The notes beneath the pieces are model-generated. The model was not told the origin of the DNA and did not search any database. It saw only the letters and a program-made list of their open reading frames with translations. Positions 50,509-60,611 of a DNA stretch of 64,000 nucleotides are shown in pieces. How positions within the stretch are numbered: position 1 is the first letter of the stretch; each line of letters begins with the position of its first letter. The stretch covers positions 1 through 64,000 of the forward strand of contig CAIUSV010000009.1 of the NCBI GenBank assembly GCA_903901915.1. Reading direction: 5' to 3'. Position numbers and translations under genes: made by a program. This DNA is from an uncultured Rhodospirillaceae bacterium (GTDB lineage: Bacteria > Pseudomonadota > Alphaproteobacteria > Rhodospirillales > Magnetospirillaceae).

Positions 50509-52488
50509 ATGACCGACCAGACCGCCGCCCGCGAGAAGCCCTGGCTGATCCGCACCTATTCGGGCCACAGTTCGGCGGCCGAGTCGAACCGGCTCTACCG
50601 CACCAATCTGGCCAAGGGACAAACCGGCCTGTCCATCGCCTTCGACCTGCCGACCCAGACCGGCTACGACAGCGACCATCCGCTGGCCCGGGGCGAGGTG
50701 GGCAAGGTCGGAGTGCCCGTCTGTCATATTGGCGACATGATGACCCTTTTCGAGGGCATCCCGCTGGAAAAGATGAACACCTCGATGACCATCAACGCGC
50801 CGGCCGCGTGGCTGCTGTCGCTTTATATCGCGGCGGCCGAGCGCCAGGGCGCCAACCGGTCCAGCCTCAACGGCACCACTCAGAACGACGTCATCAAGGA
50901 ATACCTGTCGCGCGGCACCTATATCTTCGCGCCGCAGCCGTCGCTGAAGCTGACCGGCGACGTTATCGCCTTCACCTACCGCGAGGTTCCCAAGTGGAAT
51001 CCCATGAACGTCTGCTCGTACCATCTTCAGGAGGCGGGGGCGACGCCGGAACAGGAACTGGCCTATGCCCTGGCCACCGCCGTCGCCGTGCTCGACACCG
51101 TGCGGCCGACGGTGCCGGACGCCGATTTCGAGCAGGTGGTGGGACGCATCAGTTTCTTCGTCAACGCCGGTATCCGCTTCGTCACCGAGCTGTGCAAGAT
51201 GCGCGCCTTCACCGAACTGTGGGACGAGATCTGCCGTGACCGCTATGGCATCAAGGACGAGAAGGCGCGGCGTTTTCGCTACGGCGTCCAGGTCAACAGC
51301 CTGGGCCTGACCGAGCAGCAGCCCGAGAACAATGTTTATCGTATCCTGATCGAGATGCTGTCGGTGGTTCTGTCGAAGAACGCCCGTGCCCGTGCCGTGC
51401 AACTGCCGGCCTGGAACGAGGCGCTGGGCCTGCCGCGTCCGTGGGACCAGCAATGGTCGCTGCGTCTGCAGCAGATCGTCGCCTACGAGACCGACCTGCT
51501 GGAATACGGTGATATCTTCGACGGCTCCACCGCCATCGCCGCCAAGGTCGAGGCGCTGAAGGCCGGCGCCCGCGACGAGTTGAAGCGTATCGACGACATG
51601 GGCGGCGCCGTCGCCGCAGTGGATTCCAGCTATATGAAACAGAAGCTGGTGGAATCCAATGCCCGGCGCATCGGTGCCATCGAATCGGGCGAGCAGATTG
51701 TGGTCGGCGTCAACAAGTGGACCGAAACCGAGCCAAGTCCGCTGACCACCGCCGACGGCGCCATCCTCACCGTCGATCCGGCGGCCGAGGCCGAACAGAT
51801 CGAGCGTCTGAAGGCCTTCCGCGCCGCCCGCGACCAGGGCGCGGCGGACAAGGCCATCGCCGGGCTGAAGGCCGCCGCCAGCGAGGGCCGCAACATCATG
51901 GAACCGTCCATCGCCTGCGCCCATGCCGGCATCACCACCGGCGAATGGGCACAGACACTGCGCGAGGTGTTCGGCGAATACCGCGCCCCCACCGGGGTTG
52001 CCCGCGCCGCCGCCGGAGTCCGGGGCGGCAGGATGGACGCCGTGCGTGCCCGGGTCGAGCAGGTCTCTGCCAAGCTGGGCCGCCGGGTCAAGATCCTGGT
52101 GGGCAAGCCCGGTCTCGACGGTCATTCCAACGGGGCCGAACAGATCGCGGTACGTGCCCGCGACGCCGGCATGGAGGTGGTTTACGAGGGCATCCGCCTG
52201 ACTCCCGCCCAGATCGTCAATGCCGCGCTGGAGGAAGGCGTCCATGTGGTCGGCCTGTCGATCCTGTCGGGCAGCCACGTGCCGCTGATCACCGAGGTAC
52301 TGGAGCGCATGCGCGCCGCCGGCCTGGGCGATATTCCGGTTGTGGCCGGCGGCATCATTCCGCCCGAGGACGAAAAGACCCTGCTGGCCGCCGGCTGCGC
52401 CCGCATCTATACCCCCAAGGACTACGACATCACCGCCATCATGGGCGATATCGTCGACCTGCTGGACCAAGGGCAGCGGGCGGCCTAA
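50509..52488 (+). CDS. ecm: Ethylmalonyl-CoA mutase (B12-dependent)
   Basis: A 659-residue mutase converting ethylmalonyl-CoA to methylsuccinyl-CoA. The N-terminal barrel has LSIAFDLPTQTGYDSD and SMTINAPAAWLLSLY. The C-terminal cobalamin domain has GLDGHSNGAEQIA (the DGH base-off His). It is shorter than the 700-plus residues usual for methylmalonyl-CoA mutase. Placement divergent from ccr-mcd supports Ecm. The ATG at 50509 has TGGAG upstream; an earlier TTG is less likely. Confidence 0.93.
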   Translation: MTDQTAAREKPWLIRTYSGHSSAAESNRLYRTNLAKGQTGLSIAFDLPTQTGYDSDHPLARGEVGKVGVPVCHIGDMMTLFEGIPLEKMNTSMTINAPAAWLLSLYIAAAERQGANRSSLNGTTQNDVIKEYLSRGTYIFAPQPSLKLTGDVIAFTYREVPKWNPMNVCSYHLQEAGATPEQELAYALATAVAVLDTVRPTVPDADFEQVVGRISFFVNAGIRFVTELCKMRAFTELWDEICRDRYGIKDEKARRFRYGVQVNSLGLTEQQPENNVYRILIEMLSVVLSKNARARAVQLPAWNEALGLPRPWDQQWSLRLQQIVAYETDLLEYGDIFDGSTAIAAKVEALKAGARDELKRIDDMGGAVAAVDSSYMKQKLVESNARRIGAIESGEQIVVGVNKWTETEPSPLTTADGAILTVDPAAEAEQIERLKAFRAARDQGAADKAIAGLKAAASEGRNIMEPSIACAHAGITTGEWAQTLREVFGEYRAPTGVARAAAGVRGGRMDAVRARVEQVSAKLGRRVKILVGKPGLDGHSNGAEQIAVRARDAGMEVVYEGIRLTPAQIVNAALEEGVHVVGLSILSGSHVPLITEVLERMRAAGLGDIPVVAGGIIPPEDEKTLLAAGCARIYTPKDYDITAIMGDIVDLLDQGQRAA

Positions 52489-52832
52489 AGAATCGTCAGC
52501 ACGTTTTCCGGCGGGCGCCCCAGCACCGCCTTGCCGCCCTTGACCACGATGGGGCGTTCGATGGCGATGGGGTTGGCGACCAGGGCGGCGATCAGCGCCG
52601 TGTCGTCCAGCGCGGCCGGATCGATGCCGGCCTCGGCGGCCTCCTTGCGGCGCACGATCTCCACCGGCCGCTTGCCCAGCAGCCCGAGGATGCGGGTCAG
52701 TTCCGCCGCCGAGGGCGGGTGCTTGAGGTATTCGACCACCGTGGGGGCCAAGCCCCGGTCCTCGATCAGCTTTAGGGTATCGCGCGACTTGCCGCAGCGC
52801 GGATTGTGGTAGATGGTCACCTGATCCGACAT
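52485..52832 (-). CDS. ArsC/Spx-family arsenate reductase-like protein
   Basis: A 115-residue thioredoxin-fold protein of the glutaredoxin-type ArsC family. The active Cys lies in YHNPRCGKSRDTL (C12), with the usual KHPPS and the Arg-rich VEIVRRKE and IERPIVV segments. It may reduce arsenate with glutaredoxin, but no other ars gene is nearby and many such homologues are not arsenate-specific. The 3' end overlaps ecm by 4 bp (convergent). Confidence 0.88.
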   Translation of the reverse strand: MSDQVTIYHNPRCGKSRDTLKLIEDRGLAPTVVEYLKHPPSAAELTRILGLLGKRPVEIVRRKEAAEAGIDPAALDDTALIAALVANPIAIERPIVVKGGKAVLGRPPENVLTIL

Positions 52833-52861
52833 GCCTTGTTCCCCGCAATCGTTGGAGAGCC

Positions 52862-53815
52862 ATGAAACGCTTTGCCCACTATGGCCCGGCCGCCGTGGTC
52901 CTGGCCACCCTGATCTCCGCCGTTTCACCCGCCGCTGCCGAGGATGCCGCCACCGGCGCCGCCGGCCTGGTCTGGGCCGAATGGCTGCGCCACGCTCTGT
53001 CCGCCGCCGCCAGCATCGCCATGGTGCTGAGCGCCGCGCTGGTGGCGTGGACGTTGCTGCACCGCTCGATCGAACGTTACCTGACCGCCACCGATGCCGA
53101 CGGCAATCAGGTGCAGCGTTCCGGCCGCGCCCGGACCTTGTTGCCGCTGGTGCGCAACGCCGCGCTGGTGGCGCTGGTGGTGATGGTCGGGCTGATCGTG
53201 CTGTCGGAACTGGGCATCAACATCGCCCCGCTGCTGGCCGGTGCCGGTGTACTGGGCATCGCCATCGGCTTCGGGTCGCAGAAGCTGGTGCAAGACGTTA
53301 TCACCGGTGCCTTCATCTTGTTCGAGGACACCATTGCCGTCGGTGACGCGGTCAAGCTGGGCGAGCATGCCGGCACGGTCGAGGCGATCTCGATCCGCGC
53401 CATCCGCCTGCGTGACGGCAACGGCGCGCTGCACACCGTGCCGTTCAGCGCCGTGACCACCGTGATCAATTCCTCGCGCGGGTTCAATTACGCGGTTTTC
53501 GACATCGGCGTCGGCTATGGCGAGGATATCGACCGGGTGGCGGCGGTGCTGGCCGAGCTGGGGGGCGAATTGCGGGCGGATGCCCATTGGGGAGCGATGA
53601 TGGTCGAGGCCATCGAGGTGCCGGGCATCGAACGCTTCGACCCGTCGGCGGTGGTGATGCGGGCGCGGATCAAGACCACACCGGGCGACCGTCAAGCCTT
53701 GACCTGTGAATTCAACCGCCGCCTCAAGCAGCGGTTCGACGCCCTGGGCATCGAGATGCCGCTGCCCCAGACCAGGGTGTGGATCGGAGACGCCAAGGGG
53801 TCAACCGGAGAATAG
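52862..53815 (+). CDS. Small-conductance mechanosensitive channel (MscS family)
   Basis: A 317-residue channel that opens under osmotic downshock. A signal-like N-terminus (about 5-26), TM segments at about 40-66 and 90-120, and the pore helix LAGAGVLGIAIGFGSQKLVQDVITGAF are followed by the cytoplasmic β-domain (EDTIAVGDAVKLGEHAGTVE). GGAGAG lies just before the ATG. It is a small three-span MscS type. Its 3' end overlaps recX by 15 bp. Confidence 0.92.
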   Translation: MKRFAHYGPAAVVLATLISAVSPAAAEDAATGAAGLVWAEWLRHALSAAASIAMVLSAALVAWTLLHRSIERYLTATDADGNQVQRSGRARTLLPLVRNAALVALVVMVGLIVLSELGINIAPLLAGAGVLGIAIGFGSQKLVQDVITGAFILFEDTIAVGDAVKLGEHAGTVEAISIRAIRLRDGNGALHTVPFSAVTTVINSSRGFNYAVFDIGVGYGEDIDRVAAVLAELGGELRADAHWGAMMVEAIEVPGIERFDPSAVVMRARIKTTPGDRQALTCEFNRRLKQRFDALGIEMPLPQTRVWIGDAKGSTGE

Positions 53816-54346
53816 GGCCTCGACCGAATCGGCCTCGATCACCGCGCGGGCGATTTCCCAGGAGAAGCCGGCGCGCCCCAGGGCGGCAAGATCGCGGGCG
53901 CGGAACTCGGCGCGCTTGTCCGCCGGACGGAACGGCCCCAGCTTGCGCCGTCGCGCCAGTGCCGCGGCGGCGGTGAGGTCGGGGTCGGGCGCGGCCTCGG
54001 CCAGGGTCTCCAGCGCGCGGGCGACCGTTTCGGCCTCGACCCCCCTGGCGGCGAGGCTGGCACGGATGGTGCGCAGCGAGCCGCCCCGCCGGTGCAGGCT
54101 GCGGGCCTTGGTCTCGGCGTAGGCGCCGTCGTCGAGATAGCCCAGGCCGGCCAGCTTGGCGATGACGGCGTCGGCCATGGCGGCGGCTTCGTCGCGGTCG
54201 CCGCCATGGGCGTTGAGCGAACGATCGACCTTGCGCAGCAGTATCCGCCGCAGGTTGGCCCTGGACGAGGCGAAGCGTTCGAGGTAATGCAGCGCGGCAT
54301 TTTCGAGATAGGATGCGGTGAGTCTGGGGGGCGGGCGACGGTTCAT
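53801..54346 (-). CDS. recX: RecX regulatory protein
   Basis: A 181-residue RecX, an inhibitor of RecA filaments. It consists of repeated three-helix modules, seen in YLENAALHYLERF, GLGYLDDGAYAETKARSLHRRGGS and RARDLAALGRAGFSWEIARAVIE. recA is not in this window. The internal ATG at 54346 is preferred, because the longer start (54364) would overlap the divergent permease start. No clear ribosome site for either. Confidence 0.85.
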   Translation of the reverse strand: MNRRPPPRLTASYLENAALHYLERFASSRANLRRILLRKVDRSLNAHGGDRDEAAAMADAVIAKLAGLGYLDDGAYAETKARSLHRRGGSLRTIRASLAARGVEAETVARALETLAEAAPDPDLTAAAALARRRKLGPFRPADKRAEFRARDLAALGRAGFSWEIARAVIEADSVEALFSG

Positions 54347-54362
54347 GGCGATGGAGGATAGC

Positions 54363-55175
54363 ATGAGGGACGAGACCGGTATCCTGCCTCCGGTGCCGCG
54401 CAGCTACGGCGCGGTCAACTGGCTGGGCGCCTGGACCCTGTTCATGAAGGAGGTCCGCCGCTTCCTCAAGGTCTATTTCCAGACGGTGCTGGCGCCGGTG
54501 GTCACCACCTTGCTGTTCCTGGCGGTGTTCGCCCTGGCGCTGGGGCGGGTGGCGGCCGACATCAAGGGCGTGCCCTTCGTCGAATTCCTCGCCCCCGGTC
54601 TGATCATGATGGCCATGGTGCAGAACGCTTTCGCCAATACCTCGTCCTCCATCATCATCGCCAAGGTCCAGGGCAATATCGTCGACATGCTGATGCCGCC
54701 GCTGACCGGTGCCGAGCAGACCGTGGCGGTGGCGGGCGGCGGCGTCGCCCGTGGGCTGACGGTGGGACTGGCGGTCGGGTTGGCCATGGCGCTGTTCGTG
54801 CCCATGCACGTCCACAATGCCGGCCTGATCGTGTATCACGCGGCGATGGGGTCGCTGATGCTGTCACTGCTGGGCATGGTCGGCGGCATCTGGGCGGACA
54901 AGTTCGACCACATGGCGGCGGTGACCAATTTCATTGTCACGCCGCTGTCGTTCCTGTCGGGCACCTTCTATTCCATCGACCGCCTGCCCGAGGGCTTCCA
55001 CGCCTTCGCCCTGGCCAATCCGTTCTTCTACATGATCGATGGCTTCCGCGCCGGCTTCATCGGCCACGCCGACGGGTCGATCGTGGTGGGGGCGGCGGTG
55101 GTGGCGGTGGCCGATCTGCTGTTGCTTGCCGTCACATGGCGGATGCTGGCGACGGGCTACAAGCTGAAGGCGTAA
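54363..55175 (+). CDS. ABC-2 type transporter permease
   Basis: A 270-residue integral-membrane ABC-2 permease with six spans, an amphipathic N-terminal segment (FMKEVRRFLKVYFQ) and the family stretch LSFLSGTFYSIDRLPEGF before the last helices. Such permeases export polysaccharides, drugs or lipids. No ATPase gene is adjacent, so its partner must lie elsewhere. Start ATG with GGAGGATAGC upstream. Confidence 0.88.
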   Translation: MRDETGILPPVPRSYGAVNWLGAWTLFMKEVRRFLKVYFQTVLAPVVTTLLFLAVFALALGRVAADIKGVPFVEFLAPGLIMMAMVQNAFANTSSSIIIAKVQGNIVDMLMPPLTGAEQTVAVAGGGVARGLTVGLAVGLAMALFVPMHVHNAGLIVYHAAMGSLMLSLLGMVGGIWADKFDHMAAVTNFIVTPLSFLSGTFYSIDRLPEGFHAFALANPFFYMIDGFRAGFIGHADGSIVVGAAVVAVADLLLLAVTWRMLATGYKLKA

Positions 55176-55190
55176 GGAGCCTCTTCTTTC

Positions 55191-57698
55191 TCAGGTCAGC
55201 TTCAGCGCCATGCGCACGGCGCCCCAGTGGGTGCCGGCGACGGTGATGGGGGCATCCACCTCCTTGAGCAGGATGAAGGTGCCGCCGCCCATGTCGCGGG
55301 CGTAGGTCTGCGATAGCACCGCCTTGGTGTTGCGCGCCGCCAGAATGCCGGCACGGTCGTCGAATATGCGGCGGTTGCGGCTGTTGGCGGCGTTCCAGAT
55401 CGGGTCGTCCGCCCGCTGGGGGTGCGAATACTTCTTGTTGTGGGCGGCGATATAGCCGCTTCGATCGGTGATGCAGCAAAAGACGATGCGGGCGTCGCGC
55501 TCCAGCGGCGGTTCGATCAGCGGGCGGAACACCCGGTCGGCCAGATCGGTGTGCGGCGCCATGAATTGCTTCGGATCGGTGTTGGGAATGGGTTCGTAGT
55601 CGAGGTTGAACAGGTCTTCCTGGGTGATGCGACCATTCCGCAAGGCCTCCTCGGCGGCTTGCGATGCCTGGGCCGCCACCTCCTGGACGATATCGACATA
55701 AGCCTGATCGGAGGCGCGGGCGACCGCAACCCGTTCGGCGAGTGTCTTGACCGCCTCTTCGTCCAGATTGAGGAAGCGGATATGGATGCCCATGACGCTG
55801 TCGGTGAGGAATTGCACCGCCAGCGGCGCCAGGCCGTCCAGTTCCAAAGTGCCATCACCGCCGTGGGGAAAGTCCTTGGACGGAAACACCAGCAGCGCAC
55901 CGCGGGTGGAGATGTCGCCGGTATATCCGGTAAAGGTCTGGCCATCGAAGCGGGCGACGAAGCTGATGGCGGCGGGGGCCCGCATGGCCTCGCGGCGGTC
56001 GCCGCCGACGGATGCGCGCAAGATGATGCCCAGCCGGCGCTGGAGCGCCTCGATCTCCCGATTGACCATGGCGGACAGATCGTTGACCCGCTGTGCCGTC
56101 GAACTGGTGGCGTCCACGCCTTGCAGCATCGAGCGCATCCGTTCCGCCACCGAACTGGTGTGATCGGCGGCTTGGGCGGCGCTGGCCATGATCTCACCGG
56201 TCGCCTGACGCTGTTGGTCGGCGGCGCGGGCGACTTCGCTGCTGATCGCATCGATGTCGCGGATGGCGGCGGTTACCGATTCCACGGTCTCGACGGTGTC
56301 GTGGGTGGTGCGGCCGATATCGTCGGCCTGGGCGCTGACATCGGCGATGCCGCTTTCGGTCTGACGGGCCAGGCCCTTGACCTCGTCGGCGACGACGGCG
56401 AAGCCCTTGCCCGCCTCGCCGGCCCTGGCGGCTTCGATGGTGGCGTTGAGCGCCAGCATGCGGGTCTGTCCCGCGATGTTCTGGATCAGCTTGACGACGT
56501 TGCCGATGCTGGCCGCCGATTCGGTCAGGCCGGCGACCCGCAGGCTGGCCTCGTCGGCGCGTTGCCGGGCGGTATCGGCCAGACGCGACGAATTGGCGAC
56601 CTGGGACAGGATCTCGCGCGACGATGCTTCCAGTTCCGCCGTGGCGCTGGCCACGGTCTGGACGTTCTGCGACGTGGTTTCGACCGAGTCGCTGACCGCC
56701 CTGGCGGCCTCGTGCAGCGACGTCGCCACCCGCGACAGCTTGGCGGCGCCGTCGCTCAGGCGGTTGGTCTGTGACGATATGTCGCCGACGGTTTCCTGGA
56801 TCTCGCCTTCCAGAACCTCGGTCAGGGTCAGCATCTCGTTGCGCAGATGCTCTTGGGCGTGGCGCTCTTCCTGCTGATGGGTTTGCTTCATCGCCTCGGC
56901 ATCGATGGCGGTTCGGCGAAGAAACTCGACCGAGCGGGCCATCTGGCCCAACTCGTCGCCGGCCTCCTGTCCGGGCACCGTGAGGTCATAGTCACCGTGG
57001 CCGAGGCGGTCGAGGGTCCGGGTCAGCGCGGCAACCGGCGTCGCCACCTTGTTGACCATCACCACCACCAGGATGATGGAGAGAGCCCCGACGACGATGA
57101 TGATGGTCATGAAGGTCATCCGTACGCTGTCCAGCGACTGGATCAGCTCGGACTCGCGCTGGATCTTCAGGGCGCGGTAGCCATCGACCAGATGGGCGAC
57201 CACGGTCTTGACCGTCCGGAAATTCCGCTCGGTCGCCGTCATCATCGTCAGGGCCATGCCGGCATCGGTGTCGGCCATGTCGGCGACACCGGCCGCCGCC
57301 TTGAAGAATTTCGCCAGATCGGGGCCCAGTCCCTCCAGCGATTCCACACCGACCGACCCGGTGGCCAAGGTGTTTCGCACCGCGGTAAACGACTCCTGTC
57401 CCTCCGCGACCTGGGCGGCCACGTCCTTGGCCATGCGGGTTATCTTGGCCTCGTCGCTCTCGTTGGCGGCCACCGAGGTCAGCTGGTAGAGCGACGACAT
57501 GGTGTTGTCGAGCTGGGTATCGAACCGTTCGATCACGTCGAGCCGGGTAATGACCTCGTTTTCCAACGCCTCGATGCTGCGGGCGTTGGCGGCCAGCAGG
57601 ATCGTGGACATCGTTCCCAGTCCCAGCAGGACGACGATAAGAACCGCGGGGGCGATGGCGATCTTGAACCGAACCGAAAGATTCTCAACCACGGACAT
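55191..57698 (-). CDS. Chemoreceptor with PilZ domain and C-terminal sensor-like domain
   Basis: An 835-residue MCP with extra C-terminal domains. TM1 (about 14-36), periplasmic four-helix-type sensor, TM2 (about 194-216), HAMP (214-268), MCP signalling domain with tip [20 protein letters not shown] (411-430), a PilZ domain with intact c-di-GMP motifs RxxxR (R569-R573) and DxSxxG (D595-G600), and a C-terminal cytosolic domain (about 695-835, [30 protein letters not shown]) similar to Cache-like tails of some MCPs. It would link c-di-GMP to taxis. The preceding gene encodes a secreted Cache protein. Confidence 0.92.
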   Translation of the reverse strand: MSVVENLSVRFKIAIAPAVLIVVLLGLGTMSTILLAANARSIEALENEVITRLDVIERFDTQLDNTMSSLYQLTSVAANESDEAKITRMAKDVAAQVAEGQESFTAVRNTLATGSVGVESLEGLGPDLAKFFKAAAGVADMADTDAGMALTMMTATERNFRTVKTVVAHLVDGYRALKIQRESELIQSLDSVRMTFMTIIIVVGALSIILVVVMVNKVATPVAALTRTLDRLGHGDYDLTVPGQEAGDELGQMARSVEFLRRTAIDAEAMKQTHQQEERHAQEHLRNEMLTLTEVLEGEIQETVGDISSQTNRLSDGAAKLSRVATSLHEAARAVSDSVETTSQNVQTVASATAELEASSREILSQVANSSRLADTARQRADEASLRVAGLTESAASIGNVVKLIQNIAGQTRMLALNATIEAARAGEAGKGFAVVADEVKGLARQTESGIADVSAQADDIGRTTHDTVETVESVTAAIRDIDAISSEVARAADQQRQATGEIMASAAQAADHTSSVAERMRSMLQGVDATSSTAQRVNDLSAMVNREIEALQRRLGIILRASVGGDRREAMRAPAAISFVARFDGQTFTGYTGDISTRGALLVFPSKDFPHGGDGTLELDGLAPLAVQFLTDSVMGIHIRFLNLDEEAVKTLAERVAVARASDQAYVDIVQEVAAQASQAAEEALRNGRITQEDLFNLDYEPIPNTDPKQFMAPHTDLADRVFRPLIEPPLERDARIVFCCITDRSGYIAAHNKKYSHPQRADDPIWNAANSRNRRIFDDRAGILAARNTKAVLSQTYARDMGGGTFILLKEVDAPITVAGTHWGAVRMALKLT

Positions 57699-57734
57699 GA
57701 TGCCATTATCCTCGTCGTCGTTCGTATTGTCGTG

Positions 57735-57772
57735 CGAAGGCCGGACCGGGGCGTCGCCCGGTCCGGCCTTCG
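57735..57772. terminator. Stem-loop between Cache and MCP genes
   Basis: A perfect 16-bp inverted repeat, CGAAGGCCGGACCGGG at 57735-57750 and its inverse at 57757-57772, loop of 6. It begins 1 bp after the Cache gene stop in transcript direction. No T-run follows, so it may be an attenuating or mRNA-stabilising stem between the two genes rather than a full terminator. Confidence 0.6.
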
Positions 57773-57773
57773 G

Positions 57774-58232
57774 TCAGCGCTTGTAGATGCCGACGCAGAC
57801 CGCGGTATCGTTGAACCGTTCACAATAGGTCGATTTCGGCTCGACCTTGCGGGTCACCGGATCGGTGAACTTGTAATCCTGCCAGAAAGGGGCTCCGGCC
57901 TTGGCTTTTTCCACCCGATCCTTGACGTAGAATTTTCCGTCGGCGTCCTGGTTTTCCAGCAGGTCCTTGCCCACCAGCTTGGGGTTGGCGCCATGGGCGA
58001 GGCATTTGCCTTGCAGGTCGTAGACGATGACGTAGAGATCGCGGTCGGCGAAACGGGGGTCCTTGGCGCTGATCTCGCCATAGGCCTTTTCCGGCCCCGC
58101 CGTCTTGATGTGGGCCACCGCCCGCTTGGCCATGGCCACGGCTTCATCGGCGCTTCCCTGTTCAGCGGCATTGGCCGCGGTCCCCAGTGCCACGGCCACG
58201 AGCACCAGGATCGACCTCATCATCATCATCAT
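57774..58232 (-). CDS. Secreted single-Cache-domain protein
   Basis: A 152-residue exported protein. A signal peptide (SILVLVAVALGTAANA) is followed by a small Cache domain with DRDLYVIVYDLQGKCLAHGANPKLVGKDLL and FWQDYKFTDPVTRKV, as in periplasmic sCache_2 ligand-binding proteins. It lacks any membrane anchor. The gene opens with five consecutive ATG codons (58232-58218); GGGAGG precedes the first by 6 nt. Probably a soluble sensor partner of the following chemoreceptor. Ligand unknown. Confidence 0.85.
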   Translation of the reverse strand: MMMMMRSILVLVAVALGTAANAAEQGSADEAVAMAKRAVAHIKTAGPEKAYGEISAKDPRFADRDLYVIVYDLQGKCLAHGANPKLVGKDLLENQDADGKFYVKDRVEKAKAGAPFWQDYKFTDPVTRKVEPKSTYCERFNDTAVCVGIYKR

Positions 58233-58419
58233 CACCAACCTCCCTTGATTGAGCTCGCAGGACATCAAGTGTATCGCACCCGCACAGCCATACCAAAGGC
58301 CCGTGACTGTAGATATGGGTGAATGTGAACGAGTGATGAATGGGTCGTGTTCGTGATTCAGCCGAAGAGAATGCGGCGGCCAAATGCGGGTGGAAAGGGC
58401 GGAATTTAGGCAAGGGCGG

Positions 58420-58448
58420 TTGACAAGCGCGGGTTTTCCACAGATATT
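58420..58448 (+). promoter_or_regulatory. Candidate sigma-70-type promoter of argD
   Basis: TTGACA (58420-58425), a 17-bp spacer and GATATT (58443-58448) give a perfect -35 and a 4-of-6 -10, 85 bp before the argD start. Inferred from pattern only. Confidence 0.45.
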
Positions 58449-58533
58449 TCGACGCTTTCCATGAGCGCGCCGGTGTCTATCGCTCTTTCAGCGAGGTCTC
58501 CGGCATTTGCGAGAAGCGTTCGGGGGAGCCGTG

Positions 58534-59709
58534 GTGATTCCTGTGGTGATGCCGACTTATGCGCGTGCCGACCTCGCTTTCGAGCGGGGCGAGGGGGCGT
58601 ACCTGTTCGCCACCGACGGTCGGCGCTACCTGGATTTCGCCGCTGGCGTCGCCGTCAATTCGCTGGGACATGGTCATCCTCGTCTGGTGGCGGCGCTGGT
58701 CGAACAGGCCGGCAAACTGTGGCATTGTTCCAACCTCTACCGGGTGCCGGGACAGGAACGGGTGGCGGCCCGGCTGGTCGCCAACAGCTTTGCCGACACC
58801 GCCTTCTTCTGCAATTCCGGCGCCGAGGCGATGGAATGCTGCATCAAGGTGGCGCGCAAGTACCACCATGCCGGCGGTCATCCCGAGCGGTTCCGCGTCA
58901 TCTGCGCCGACGGCGCTTTTCATGGCCGGACGCTGGCGACCATCGCCGCCGGCGGCCAGAAGAAGCATCTGGAGGGCTTCGCGCCGGTGGTCGAGGGCTT
59001 CGACCATGTGCCCTACGGCAATCTCAATGCCCTGCGCGACGCCATTCGTCCCGACACCGCCGCCATCCTGGTGGAGCCGGTCCAGGGCGAGGGCGGCATC
59101 ATTCCCGGCGATCCCGACTATCTGCGCCGATTGCGCGCCGCCGCCGACGAATTCGGTCTGCTGCTGATCCTCGACGAGGTGCAGACCGGGGTCGGGCGTA
59201 CCGGTCGGCTGTTCGCCTACGAACATTCGGGCATCGCCCCCGACATCATGGGCGTGGCCAAGGGCCTTGGCGGCGGCTTCCCGGTCGGCGCCTGCCTCGC
59301 CACCGAGGCGGCGGCACGCGGCATGACCGCCGGCACCCACGGATCGACCTTCGGCGGCAATCCGCTGGCCATGGCCGCCGCCGATGCGGTGCTGGACGTG
59401 GTGCTGGAACCCGGCTTCCTGGACGAGGTGGACCGCATCGGCGCTCTGCTGCGCCGGCGCCTTGACGCGGTCGCCGCCGCATTCCCGGCGATGGTCGAAG
59501 AGGTGCGCGGCCTTGGCCTGATGCTGGGGTTCAAGCCCCGCATGCCCAACACCGAGATGGTGGCGAAACTGCGTGCCAACGGCCTGCTTACGGTCGGTGC
59601 CGGCGATAATGTGGTGCGGCTGGTGCCGCCGCTGACCATTACCGAGACCCAGATTGATGATGCCATGACCATCCTGTCGCATACCCTCGGCGAGGCGGTG
59701 ACACCGTGA
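58534..59709 (+). CDS. argD: Acetylornithine aminotransferase
   Basis: A 391-residue class III PLP aminotransferase of arginine (and possibly lysine) synthesis. Visible are [22 protein letters not shown], the acidic [15 protein letters not shown] and the PLP Lys in [11 protein letters not shown]. The GTG at 58534 follows GGGGGAG at 5 nt; an earlier TTG is possible but gives a longer tail than usual. It overlaps argF by 4 bp. Confidence 0.93.
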   Translation: MIPVVMPTYARADLAFERGEGAYLFATDGRRYLDFAAGVAVNSLGHGHPRLVAALVEQAGKLWHCSNLYRVPGQERVAARLVANSFADTAFFCNSGAEAMECCIKVARKYHHAGGHPERFRVICADGAFHGRTLATIAAGGQKKHLEGFAPVVEGFDHVPYGNLNALRDAIRPDTAAILVEPVQGEGGIIPGDPDYLRRLRAAADEFGLLLILDEVQTGVGRTGRLFAYEHSGIAPDIMGVAKGLGGGFPVGACLATEAAARGMTAGTHGSTFGGNPLAMAAADAVLDVVLEPGFLDEVDRIGALLRRRLDAVAAAFPAMVEEVRGLGLMLGFKPRMPNTEMVAKLRANGLLTVGAGDNVVRLVPPLTITETQIDDAMTILSHTLGEAVTP

Positions 59710-60611
59710 CCCGGCCGCAACCCCGCCATTTCCTCGACCTCGACCGTTTCGACACCGGGACGTTGCGCCACATCCTCGACCTGGGCGCCGAGTTCAAGAA
59801 GGGCCGTGGCGCCACGGCCCCCCTGGCCGGCAAGATGCTGGCCATGATCTTCGAGAAGCCGTCCACCCGCACCCGGGTGTCGTTCGAAGCGGGGATGAAG
59901 CAGTTGGGCGGCGACGTCATCAATCTGGCGCGCGGCGATACCCAGCTGGGGCGTGGCGAGACCGTGGCCGACACCGCCCGCGTGCTGTCACGCTTCGTCG
60001 ATGCCATCATGATCCGCACCGATACACCCGACAAACTTGCCGATCTGGCCCAATACGCCAGCGTCCCGGTGATCAACGGGCTGACCGACGCCTCGCATCC
60101 CTGTCAGGTGATGGCCGACGTGATGACCTTCGAGGAGCACCGCGGGCCACTGGCCGGCAAGGTGGTGGCCTGGGTGGGCGACGGCAACAATGTCGCCGCC
60201 AGCTGGCTGCATGCCGCCGGCCATTTCGGTTGCGAGATCCGGCTGGCCTGCCCGCCCTCGCTTCGGCCTTCGGCCAAGGCGATGGATTGGGCGCGCGCCC
60301 GCGGCGCCAGGGTGGAACTGACGGACGATCCGGCCAAGGCGGTTACGGGCGCCCATCTGGTGCTGACCGACACCTGGGTATCCATGGGCTGCCGTGACGA
60401 TAACCGCCACGAGCTGCTGGCGCCCTATCAGGTCAACGAGGCGCTGATGGCCGGGGCGGCGCCCGATGCGCTGTTCATGCATTGCCTGCCCGCCCATCGC
60501 GGCGAAGAGGTCACCGACGCGGTGATGGACGGGCCGCAATCGGTGGTCTGGGACGAGGCCGAGAACCGGTTGCACGTCCAGAAGGGCATTCTCTGCTGGT
60601 GCCTGGCTTGA
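59706..60611 (+). CDS. argF: Ornithine carbamoyltransferase
   Basis: A 301-residue OTCase making citrulline from ornithine and carbamoyl phosphate. The carbamoyl-phosphate motif is [12 protein letters not shown] (STRTR), the ornithine loop is [11 protein letters not shown], and HPCQ is intact. The start GTG overlaps the argD stop (GTGA). The order argD-argF-hslO is typical of alphaproteobacteria. Confidence 0.95.
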   Translation: MTRPQPRHFLDLDRFDTGTLRHILDLGAEFKKGRGATAPLAGKMLAMIFEKPSTRTRVSFEAGMKQLGGDVINLARGDTQLGRGETVADTARVLSRFVDAIMIRTDTPDKLADLAQYASVPVINGLTDASHPCQVMADVMTFEEHRGPLAGKVVAWVGDGNNVAASWLHAAGHFGCEIRLACPPSLRPSAKAMDWARARGARVELTDDPAKAVTGAHLVLTDTWVSMGCRDDNRHELLAPYQVNEALMAGAAPDALFMHCLPAHRGEEVTDAVMDGPQSVVWDEAENRLHVQKGILCWCLA

